Origin: Novosphingobium sp. BW1
GTDB lineage: Bacteria > Pseudomonadota > Alphaproteobacteria > Sphingomonadales > Sphingomonadaceae
Reading direction: 5' to 3'
DNA length: 64,000 bases
Assembly: GCF_008107685.1 (NCBI RefSeq)
Contig: NZ_VIRF01000041.1
Coordinates: 310,001 to 374,000 of the forward strand
Numbering within the stretch: the first letter of the stretch is position 1; every line of letters begins with the position of its first letter. Made by a program: the position numbers and the translations under genes. The notes under the pieces were generated by a model. That model was not told where the DNA came from. It saw only the letters and a list, made by a program, of their open reading frames with translations, and ran no database searches. Shown in pieces: positions 35,534 through 41,536 of this stretch.

Positions 35534-35596
35534 CGCTACAAATCATGTTGCAAAATGTCGCTACGTTTAGTAGCGCAATTCAACATGAAACGTAGC
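35534..35596. promoter_or_regulatory. Repressor/Cro operator cluster (oR-like)
   Basis: A perfect inverted repeat CGCTACGTTTAGTAGCG lies at 35559-35575. It is flanked by half sites CGCTACA at 35534-35540 and CGTAGC at 35591-35596. The right half site overlaps codons 3-4 of the cro-like gene. The same motif occurs at 32681-32717. Confidence 0.8.
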
Positions 35597-35803
35597 ACAA
35601 CGATCCAGGAGCTGGGCGGGGCGAAAGTCGTAGCCGATGCGCTCCGCTCTCGCGGCGTCCCCGTTGCCGAAGTGACGGTCCGTTCTTGGTCGCTTTCCGG
35701 ACGAACAATTCCTGCGAAATACTGGCTACATATCGCCGACATTGCGCGCACCCAAGGGCTCGAACTCTCACTCGAGGCACTGGCAAAGGACGCAGCCGCA
35801 TGA
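35585..35803 (+). CDS. Cro-like regulator
   Basis: A 72-residue HTH protein, first gene of the rightward operon. The pattern IQELGGAKVVADALRSRGVP then VTVRSWSLSGRTIPAKYW is that of small phage Cro/CI-type regulators (carph-isopro group), with the recognition helix around VRSWSLSGR. An operator half site overlaps its first codons, which suggests that it is itself repressed. Confidence 0.85.
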   Translation: MKRSTTIQELGGAKVVADALRSRGVPVAEVTVRSWSLSGRTIPAKYWLHIADIARTQGLELSLEALAKDAAA

Positions 35804-36231
35804 CGCGCCCGCGCCCGCGCCCCATCCCCAAGCGCACCGGCGTGCAGACGTTCGCGACCCGGCGCCGCAGCACGCCGCGCGGCGGCGCGGCCGTCGGTGC
35901 TGTTACGGTGAAGCTGACGTTCGATGCTTCCAGCTTCGCTCCGACCGAAGTGCTGGACGGCATTCGCGAGATCGTGCGCGATGAGATGTGCACAAGCCCT
36001 GCGAATCGAGATCTCTTTCTTCTCGCTCAGCTGCTGCCTGTTCACCCCAGCCCAAAGGTTTGCGCGCTGACCTATGATGCGGTCGTCAACGAGCTCGGCA
36101 CACCCGGCGCCGGCTACGACCCCGTAACCCTCTTCCACGCGGGACAACGCCTGAGCGCGCCACTGCGCGAACGATTCGACGAAGCTGTCGCCCGCGGCGT
36201 GCCCGCCGCCCGCGCAGAGGGGTGGCTGTGA
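35800..36231 (+). CDS. Hypothetical phage protein, 143 aa
   Basis: A very basic N-terminus (MTRPRPRPIPKRTGVQTFAT then RRRSTPRGG) is followed by a compact domain with VKLTFDASSFAPTEVLDGIR. The start overlaps the cro stop by ATGA. A DNA- or RNA-binding early regulator is possible; no family is recognised. Confidence 0.65.
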   Translation: MTRPRPRPIPKRTGVQTFATRRRSTPRGGAAVGAVTVKLTFDASSFAPTEVLDGIREIVRDEMCTSPANRDLFLLAQLLPVHPSPKVCALTYDAVVNELGTPGAGYDPVTLFHAGQRLSAPLRERFDEAVARGVPAARAEGWL

Positions 36232-36232
36232 G

Positions 36233-36538
36233 ATGTCAGTAGCTAGGCCTTCCCCTCCTGATTGCAGCCCCGAGTTTGTTGAGCGCTTCGGTCGTGCTGC
36301 CATGCCCCCATGCGTCACTGATCTCGGTCGCAGCTTCGAGCTCTTCGACGATGGCGAGTATCGTCGCTTCGCTGACCTCCCCAGCCTTTCGCAGACCGTT
36401 GACGATCGCAAACAGCGCCAGGTGATTAGCAAAGCCAAGTTCAGACATCTCAATTCCATTCGTGCTGTTTTGGACAGCTGCACGATGACCGAACTGCCGG
36501 GCGCGGGCAACTGCGCTCGGCAGGGAGGTGCCGCATGA
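36233..36538 (+). CDS. Possible rightward ORF, 101 aa, antisense to another ORF
   Basis: The frame starts 1 bp after the preceding stop and ends in ATGA with the next gene, so it tiles the rightward operon. Its composition is weak, no family is recognised, and a protein-like ORF lies antisense within it. One of the pair may be spurious. Confidence 0.4.
   Translation: MSVARPSPPDCSPEFVERFGRAAMPPCVTDLGRSFELFDDGEYRRFADLPSLSQTVDDRKQRQVISKAKFRHLNSIRAVLDSCTMTELPGAGNCARQGGAA
36236..36448 (-). CDS. Possible small leftward ORF in the rightward operon, 70 aa
   Basis: The ORF encodes a helical, protein-like sequence (MSELGFANHLALFAIVNGLR then KAGEVSEATILAIVEELEAA). Its ribosome-binding site is weak (GGAATTGAG). 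It is antisense to a tiled rightward frame. No family is recognised. Confidence 0.45.
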   Translation of the reverse strand: MSELGFANHLALFAIVNGLRKAGEVSEATILAIVEELEAATEISDAWGHGSTTEALNKLGAAIRRGRPSY

Positions 36539-36726
36539 CGCGCCGCCTCATCGTGGGCAGGGGTATGTCCGAAAATTCGGACACGACCAGCGTCGGCTGG
36601 TTCCTTGGCAATGAGCGCATCCCGCGCAATCGCGCGGCCTTCTGTGCCGTGTGCGGAGCTTCGCACTGCCATCACAGCGATTTGGAATTCGCCGGGATCG
36701 TTCCGGCTGGGACGCAGCGCCGATGA
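36535..36726 (+). CDS. Small Cys/His-containing phage protein, 63 aa
   Basis: The cluster CAVCGASHCHHSD looks like a metal-binding site. The rest is polar. ATGA overlaps on both sides place it in the rightward early operon. No family is recognised. Confidence 0.6.
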   Translation: MTRRLIVGRGMSENSDTTSVGWFLGNERIPRNRAAFCAVCGASHCHHSDLEFAGIVPAGTQRR

Positions 36727-36857
36727 GCGTGCGTCCTCCTCTCTCCCGCATGCCGACGATAGACCGGCGTGCGCACCTGCCCGGGGCGGCCGAGCGCCCA
36801 TCGCTCGCATTCCGACTGGCCGCCACCGGGCCTTTTCAACTTCCCACCTGTTCATGA
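36723..36857 (+). CDS. Possible small phage ORF, 44 aa
   Basis: The ORF begins MSVRPPLSRMPTIDRRAHLP and is supported mainly by ATGA overlap with the preceding gene. The composition is poor in helix formers. It ends 18 bp before the next gene. Confidence 0.4.
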   Translation: MSVRPPLSRMPTIDRRAHLPGAAERPSLAFRLAATGPFQLPTCS

Positions 36858-36875
36858 AGCCGAGGTACCCCACCG

Positions 36876-37328
36876 ATGAACCGGCAATCCACACCGCAGC
36901 GCAGCATCTTTTCCGCTTCTGCCGTTCTTGACGCGGTTGCTCAGGAACTGACCGCCATCAAGGCCGAGGATGGCCTGACCGATGCCGATATCGGCCGCAT
37001 CCTGGGCAAAAGCGAGGACCAGGCGGCCAAGTACCGCACAGGCCTTGCCGAGATGGGCGTCGTAGCGTTTGCCGCCGCGAAGCGCGAGTGGAATGGCCGC
37101 TTCACCGGATCGCTGGACCGGCTTTGCATTACCAGCCGCCCCGGCCTTGCCGCCCTGCATGACCGCCGCGCGCAGTCGGACGTCCTCAAAGCCGCGCTGG
37201 CCCTGTCCGAGGCACTGGAGGATGACGACGCGATCAGCCCGGAGGAAGTGCGCCAGTGCCGCTCTGACCTGGAGCGGGCCCGGGCCGCCATCGATGCCCA
37301 GCTCGCCAAACTCAAGCCGGCGGCGTGA
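36876..37328 (+). CDS. HTH-containing phage regulator, 150 aa
   Basis: The N-terminal half has an HTH-like pattern GLTDADIGRILGKSEDQAAK then YRTGLAEMGVVAFAAA. The C-terminal part is a helix/coiled coil (SPEEVRQCRSDLERARAAID). Position in the early rightward operon, after cro, is where CII-type activators lie, so it could promote lysogeny, but this is inference. The stop is coupled to the next gene by TGATG. Confidence 0.65.
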   Translation: MNRQSTPQRSIFSASAVLDAVAQELTAIKAEDGLTDADIGRILGKSEDQAAKYRTGLAEMGVVAFAAAKREWNGRFTGSLDRLCITSRPGLAALHDRRAQSDVLKAALALSEALEDDDAISPEEVRQCRSDLERARAAIDAQLAKLKPAA

Positions 37329-37555
37329 TGCCAGCCGAAGGCGCCCTGCCCCGCGGGCTGGTACCCAAACCCCGCTCCATGGAGCAGCTGGAAGAACTGG
37401 TCAGCTGCGCAACGCAGCGCGTGAAGCGCGCGCGGGAGCGGCTGGAGCGCGCCGAGACTGAAATGACCGACGCCGTGGCGGCGCTGAACGCAGCCACCGC
37501 AGATCGCGCCGACTGGATCGCGAACTGCCCCAACGATGAACCCTTGATGCTGTGA
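37328..37555 (+). CDS. Small coiled-coil phage protein, 75 aa
   Basis: Residues about 18-60 form a coiled coil (MEQLEELVSCATQRVKRARE then RLERAETEMTDAVAALNA). No family is recognised. The start is coupled to the preceding stop (TGATG), and the stop is 10 bp before the GapR-like gene, whose ribosome-binding site it contains. Confidence 0.65.
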   Translation: MPAEGALPRGLVPKPRSMEQLEELVSCATQRVKRARERLERAETEMTDAVAALNAATADRADWIANCPNDEPLML

Positions 37556-37565
37556 GGAGCCAGTC

Positions 37566-37802
37566 ATGGCCGAAACCACCGATGACCGCCTGCGCCTGCT
37601 AATTGAGAGAATTGAGCGCTTGTCTGAGGAAGGCAAGGGCATCGCTGACGACATCCGTGACGTCTACAACGAGGCCAAGGCAGTGGGCTATGACGTCAAG
37701 ATCATGCGCCAGGTCGTCCGCCTGCGGAAGATGAAGCCCGATGACCGTCGCGAGATGGACATGGTCCTGGAGACCTATCGCAGCGCGCTGGGGCTGGACT
37801 GA
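37566..37802 (+). CDS. GapR homologue (DUF2312)
   Basis: A 78-residue DUF2312 protein. GapR of Caulobacter is a tetrameric clamp that holds overtwisted DNA ahead of replication and transcription and helps topoisomerases. The phage protein keeps the family sequence: a leading helix LRLLIERIERLSEEGKGIAD, DIRDVYNEAKAVGYDVKIMR and QVVRLRKMKPDDRREMD. It stands just before replication and recombination genes, so a role in phage DNA replication is plausible. It overlaps the next gene by TGATG. Confidence 0.9.
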   Translation: MAETTDDRLRLLIERIERLSEEGKGIADDIRDVYNEAKAVGYDVKIMRQVVRLRKMKPDDRREMDMVLETYRSALGLD

Positions 37803-37954
37803 TGCAGGCCCGCGAGCTGAGCCCGCAGGAGGTGAGCCGGATCAAGAGGCTTCCCGCCCTGCTCGACAGCGCCCGCCGCAAAGTGGCGGCCCTGGAATGC
37901 GAGGCGCGCCGCTACGGGTTCACCGACCTCCTTCAGGCGAAAGGCGAGCCATGA
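37802..37954 (+). CDS. Small helical phage protein, 50 aa
   Basis: The ORF begins MQARELSPQEVSRIKRLPAL and continues LDSARRKVAALECEARRYGF. Overlaps with both neighbours (TGATG and ATGA) support translation. It is helical and basic; no family is recognised. Confidence 0.65.
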   Translation: MQARELSPQEVSRIKRLPALLDSARRKVAALECEARRYGFTDLLQAKGEP

Positions 37955-38307
37955 TCGTCCTTCCCTTCCCTCCCTCCAGCCTGTCAGGCCATGCCAAGGG
38001 GCATTGGCGGAGCAAGGCCAAGATCACGCGGCAATGGCGCCACTGGGCGCATGTGGCGACGAAGGAGGCGCGCGCCCGCGCCCCGGCGGCTGGCGACATC
38101 GTGCTGTGCGTGCGCTTCGTGCCGCCCAACCGCCGCGGCGATCGCACCAACTTCCCCAACCGCATGAAGCCCATCTTCGACGGCATCGCTGATGCGCTGA
38201 AGGTGAACGACAGCCGGTTCGTGCCCAGATACGAGTTCGCGGAGCCGGAGAAATCCGGGCGCGTGGAGATCGAGGTCGGCGCGCCGAAGGACGGGGATGG
38301 ATCATGA
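37951..38307 (+). CDS. rusA: RusA-family Holliday junction resolvase
   Basis: A 118-residue RusA protein, a dimeric metal-dependent nuclease that cuts Holliday junctions made during phage recombination and replication. The catalytic aspartates lie in NRRGDRTNFPNRMKPIFDGI then ADALKVNDSRFV. The N-terminal strand FPPSSLSGHAKGHWRSKAK matches the family. ATGA overlaps on both sides. Confidence 0.88.
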   Translation: MIVLPFPPSSLSGHAKGHWRSKAKITRQWRHWAHVATKEARARAPAAGDIVLCVRFVPPNRRGDRTNFPNRMKPIFDGIADALKVNDSRFVPRYEFAEPEKSGRVEIEVGAPKDGDGS

Positions 38308-39011
38308 GCGACCTTCTCACCCGCCTCATTGCCGATGGCACGTCGCCCGAGCTCGTTGCCGAAGTGGCCATGCTGTTGGCCGAACGCAAAGTGCTGGACG
38401 AGCGCCGCGCGAATGATCGCCGCCGCAAGCAGGAGCAGCGTGAGCGCGAGAAAGAGGAGCGCGGTCACGTGACGTCACGTGACGTCACAGGACAGGACGT
38501 GACGTCACAGGACAGCCCCTCCCTTTCCCTCCTCCCCAATGAAAATAAATCTAACCCCTCCACCCATACCCACCCGGAGGGAGAATCCCCGCCCACGCGT
38601 AAGGCCGTTCCGGCGAGTGACGACTGCGCGACCGTGGTTTCCGCCTGGAACGCCATGGCCCGCGCCGCTGGGCTACGCACCTGCGCTAAGCTCAGCGATA
38701 CCCGCCGCCGCCACTGCCGAGCCAGGCTGAAGGACGACGGCTTGCAAGCGATCCAGCGGGCAATCCAGCAAGTGCCCCAGTCCGCGTTCCTGCGCGGCGA
38801 TGCCGGAGACTGGGCCGGCGCCAACATCGACTTCCTCCTCCGACCCGACACCGTGACGAAAATCCTCGAGGGCCAATACGATGACAGACCAGCCTCCACT
38901 CCTCAGCGCGGCCCAGCCGCTTGGCGCGCTGCTTCCGGGCGTTCTGAGCCAGACCACCGCGACGGCTTCCAGCGCGCTCTCGACGAGCGGATCTTCGGCG
39001 CCACCGGCTAG
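38304..39011 (+). CDS. Phage replication protein (O-like), with internal iterons
   Basis: A 235-residue protein with three parts. The N-terminal helix and charged coil (about 1-55) contains RRANDRRRKQEQREREKEER. A low-complexity linker encoded by DNA iterons (about 55-95) contains VTSRDVTGQDVTSQDS. The folded C-terminal part (about 105-190) contains VVSAWNAMARAAGLRTCAKL and GDAGDWAGANIDFLLRPDT, a layout seen in phage replication initiators with a C-terminal helicase-loader-binding region. Function rests on these and on position between rusA and the late genes. Confidence 0.7.
   Translation: MSDLLTRLIADGTSPELVAEVAMLLAERKVLDERRANDRRRKQEQREREKEERGHVTSRDVTGQDVTSQDSPSLSLLPNENKSNPSTHTHPEGESPPTRKAVPASDDCATVVSAWNAMARAAGLRTCAKLSDTRRRHCRARLKDDGLQAIQRAIQQVPQSAFLRGDAGDWAGANIDFLLRPDTVTKILEGQYDDRPASTPQRGPAAWRAASGRSEPDHRDGFQRALDERIFGATG
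38464..38515. repeat. Candidate replication origin iterons
   Basis: Three copies of the palindrome GTGACGTCAC lie at 38469-38478, 38479-38488 and 38499-38508. They are spaced 10 and 20 bp, so all face the same side of the helix. ACAGGACAG follows two of them. An AT-rich stretch at about 38538-38558 in an otherwise GC-rich gene could be the unwinding element. Lambda's origin has the same placement inside gene O. Confidence 0.65.
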
Positions 39012-39543
39012 GCTGAGCGACGCCGAGTTGGTCGCCGTCGAGGCGGTCGCTGCGGCCCCGCTGCCCGAGCTCGCCTTCTGCGATGGTCAGTTCCTGGCGA
39101 AGTGCCTGCGGATGCTGGACACGCTGCCGCGTCGCAAGGACGACGTGGTCGGCGGCGAGCTCCGCGTGCGCGCCTATGAGCTCGCGATCGGCCAGCGCCC
39201 CAAGGCCGCCATCGAGTTCCTGGTCACCGAGGCACTCAGGAATTGCAGGTTCTTCCCGAGCACCTCGGAGTGCGTCGAGATCCTGAAGCGCTGGGAGCGG
39301 TGCGACGCAGCCGTGCAGGAGCAGCGGCAGGCAGCCACCGCCAGCCGCCATGAGCGCCAAGCCCGCTTCGAGGATGCCATGACGCGCCTCGCCTCCGGGA
39401 AGGCCAGCCAGGATGAGATCGACGCCATGCCCGACTACTGGAAGCGGGTTGGCGAGACGCGCTCGCTCCTTTGGCGGTGTGATTGCGGGAGCTATGTGCT
39501 GCGGCCACGCCGCGGCTCTCTTCGAGAGGAGGCACGCAACTGA
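38881..39543 (+). CDS. Hypothetical phage replication-region protein, 220 aa
   Basis: No family is recognised with confidence. The folded core (about 60-150) contains LAFCDGQFLAKCLRMLDTLP, GGELRVRAYELAIGQRPKAA and NCRFFPSTSECVEILKRWER. A helical part and a C-terminal WRCDCGSYVLRP follow, whose CxC may bind metal. If the first ATG is used it overlaps the upstream gene by 131 bp; a later start is possible but no better one is visible. Position suggests a replication partner (P-like). Confidence 0.6.
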   Translation: MTDQPPLLSAAQPLGALLPGVLSQTTATASSALSTSGSSAPPARLSDAELVAVEAVAAAPLPELAFCDGQFLAKCLRMLDTLPRRKDDVVGGELRVRAYELAIGQRPKAAIEFLVTEALRNCRFFPSTSECVEILKRWERCDAAVQEQRQAATASRHERQARFEDAMTRLASGKASQDEIDAMPDYWKRVGETRSLLWRCDCGSYVLRPRRGSLREEARN

Positions 39544-40115
39544 TGGCGCGTCGAGGCAGACCGAAGAAGCGCAACGTGAAGCGGCACGCCTGCGGCAAGA
39601 TCGTCCAGACGGTCACGCACGATAAGGGCAGTGAGTGGGTTCAAGGCAGACGCGCGAAATACGGCACACACTATAGCACGGCGCTTGGGCGCGCTTATGC
39701 GGCGGGCCTGCTCGGAGAAGACGCCCAATATGCCGACGATCGCTACATCGCTGGCAAGCGTTTCGCGAGGATCTACAACCGCGTGATCGGTGGCGAGACA
39801 TACCGGTGCGCGCTCGATGCTTCGCCGCGCGGTGGCCTGACCGAAGTCGAGATCAGCGAACACGATCAGCGCGACCGGGATTGGCTATTCCAAATGATGA
39901 AGGAGCTGGACGCCAGCGGCACGCGCCCCTGGCTGGATCAGCTTTTGTCGAGGCTCTACACCGACACAGGGCCCTACTGGCTGGACAACCTTCTCGCTGG
40001 GGGAAAGCACCCAGCCGACCAGATGGTTCTTCGATCAGCAATCGCAGCCCTGGACGTGCTGGCTCCACCTCGACAGCCGGGGAAAATCCTTGTGGCGCAG
40101 TACGGATCAGCTTGA
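39543..40115 (+). CDS. Hypothetical phage protein, candidate late regulator, 190 aa
   Basis: The basic N-terminus MARRGRPKKRNVKRHACGK has an AT-hook-like RGRP. The rest is globular (STALGRAYAAGLLGEDAQYA and HDQRDRDWLFQMMKELDASG). It is the last rightward early gene before the lipoprotein and late region, the place where antiterminator Q genes lie. That is position-based inference only. The start is coupled to the preceding stop (TGATG). Confidence 0.6.
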   Translation: MARRGRPKKRNVKRHACGKIVQTVTHDKGSEWVQGRRAKYGTHYSTALGRAYAAGLLGEDAQYADDRYIAGKRFARIYNRVIGGETYRCALDASPRGGLTEVEISEHDQRDRDWLFQMMKELDASGTRPWLDQLLSRLYTDTGPYWLDNLLAGGKHPADQMVLRSAIAALDVLAPPRQPGKILVAQYGSA

Positions 40116-40162
40116 CGCTATCGCCAAATCGTGCAAATTTTCCGTAAATGATGATTAAAGTT

Positions 40163-40192
40163 GCGCCCGCAGGTTTCGTGCCTTGCGGGCGC
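40163..40192. terminator. Hairpin between convergent genes
   Basis: GCGCCCGCA at 40163-40171 pairs with TGCGGGCGC at 40184-40192. It lies between the end of the rightward early operon and the end of the reverse-strand lipoprotein gene. No long T-run follows on either strand. Confidence 0.6.
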
Positions 40193-40200
40193 TACCCGTT

Positions 40201-40530
40201 CTACTCCTCGGGCTTCAGCCCGATGCACTGCTTCCATGCAGCTCCGATGGTGCCGAACTGACGGCGATATTCGATCCGGCTTCCTTCACCCTCTTCAAAG
40301 ACGGTGAAAGCGAGCGAAACGCCGCCATAGCCATTCTTGATCAGAACAACCTTGGATCCATCATCGCGATCCATCGCATTAGTGTTGTTCTTGTTGGCGA
40401 GGCAGAATGCTACCTCGTTCTGGCTCTTCTCAGAGTGAAAGACTTCGGTAGGTTCTTTGTCGAGGACCTTTTGCGTCGAAGCGCAGCCAGCCAACGCCAA
40501 GGATGCTACGAGAATTGCGGAATACTTCAT
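40201..40530 (-). CDS. Phage-encoded lipoprotein on the reverse strand
   Basis: A 109-residue lipoprotein with signal MKYSAILVASLALAGCAST (lipobox LAGC, Cys16). The mature part is about 93 residues with two cysteines. It stands alone and antisense between the early and late rightward blocks, flanked by a hairpin on its 3' side. Such isolated genes are often lysogenic-conversion cargo, and phage lipoproteins can block adsorption of related phages. The function is not shown by sequence. Confidence 0.75.
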   Translation of the reverse strand: MKYSAILVASLALAGCASTQKVLDKEPTEVFHSEKSQNEVAFCLANKNNTNAMDRDDGSKVVLIKNGYGGVSLAFTVFEEGEGSRIEYRRQFGTIGAAWKQCIGLKPEE

Positions 40531-40598
40531 GTTGCCCCCAATTGATTGGAGGCGGCGTGATGCCACTGGCGTAGAACCTCAGCAAGGTGCTTTGATCA

Positions 40599-40982
40599 AT
40601 GGCCCATGTCCCATTGCCGTACAAAGCAGGTCACCAGCGCCAGTCGCGCCAGGCATGGCATCATAATGGCAAGTCGCGGCATGAACGCGGATACGGAAGC
40701 GCCTGGGACAAACAGCGCCTGGCAATCCTCGAGCGTGACCAGTACCTTTGCCAAGCCTGCCTTTCGCAAGGTCGGATCACTTCCAAGGGATCGATCGGCG
40801 AAGATGGTAAGCCGGTACACCTGCACGTCGACCACAAGACGCCGAAAGCCAAGGGCGGCACAGACGCCCCTGATAACCTGCAAACGCTCTGCGGTCCCTG
40901 CCACGAAGCAAAGACGGCCGAAGACCAAGGCCATCGGCAGCGCGCGCGGATCGGCTCGGACGGATGGCCCGAGGGCGCGTAA
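40599..40982 (+). CDS. HNH endonuclease next to terminase
   Basis: A 127-residue HNH nuclease. RQAWHHNGKSRHERGYGSAW and RDQYLCQACLSQGRITSKGS are followed by HVDHKTPKAKGGTDAPDNLQ and LCGPCHEAKT, giving the CxxC zinc knuckles and the HNH core. In HK97-type cos phages this nuclease works with terminase in packaging. It is the first gene of the late block. Confidence 0.9.
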   Translation: MAHVPLPYKAGHQRQSRQAWHHNGKSRHERGYGSAWDKQRLAILERDQYLCQACLSQGRITSKGSIGEDGKPVHLHVDHKTPKAKGGTDAPDNLQTLCGPCHEAKTAEDQGHRQRARIGSDGWPEGA

Positions 40983-41029
40983 CAATATGTCGCGCAACAT
41001 CGCGAAAGTACCAAGAATGGGCATGAAAG

Positions 41030-41052
41030 CGCCCTCCCCCGGGGGGTATCTC
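41030..41052. other. Candidate cos region
   Basis: A CCCCC/GGGGG palindrome at 41036-41045, flanked by TC and GTATCTC, lies in the 150-bp gap between HNH and small terminase genes, where cos phages carry their cohesive-end site. The exact cut positions cannot be read. Confidence 0.35.
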
Positions 41053-41134
41053 AAAGTTGAGGACTTGCCGGTCTAGGGACCGCAGTGGGCCTGAAATTTT
41101 CACAAAACCAGATTGATGTTTTGAAAGGTCCAAT

Positions 41135-41536
41135 ATGGCCACCAGGGGAGCGAAGCCGAAACCGGCGCAGCTGCGCCTGGTCGACGGCACCCACCGGACC
41201 GCGCGTCATGGCGAAAGCGCGGCCACGAAAGAGGCCGCGCAAGCGAGTGCGGTCAGCTTCGGCACGCTGACCAAGCCGACCGGGCTTAAGGGTGAGGCTC
41301 TGAAGGCCTGGAAGAAATTCATCGCACCGGCAGGCTGGCTCGACGGATCACGAGAGCCAGCTGCGATTGCATTCTGCGAGCTCTGGAGCGAGTTCCGGCA
41401 TAACCCCATCGGGTTCCCGGCGTCGAAGCATGGCCAGATGCGCGCCTACATGAGCGAGCTTGGTCTCACGGACGAGCGCAACCGAGGGGACCATGGCGGC
41501 AAGGAAGAGGAGGACGAGTTCTTCGGTTCCGAGTGA
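41135..41536 (+). CDS. Terminase small subunit (P27 family)
   Basis: A 133-residue P27-type small terminase that would recognise the packaging site. It has the typical start MATRGAKPKPAQLRLVDGTH, LTKPTGLKGEALKAWKKFIA, and the C-terminal FGFPASKHGQMRAYMSELGL-like stretch (here IGFPASKHGQMRAYMSELGL). It overlaps the large subunit by 44 bp. Confidence 0.88.
   Translation: MATRGAKPKPAQLRLVDGTHRTARHGESAATKEAAQASAVSFGTLTKPTGLKGEALKAWKKFIAPAGWLDGSREPAAIAFCELWSEFRHNPIGFPASKHGQMRAYMSELGLTDERNRGDHGGKEEEDEFFGSE

Noticed and set aside
38464..38515. CRISPR-like direct repeats
   Set aside because: The units are 10-bp palindromes spaced 10-20 bp inside a coding frame; there are no spacers and no cas genes.
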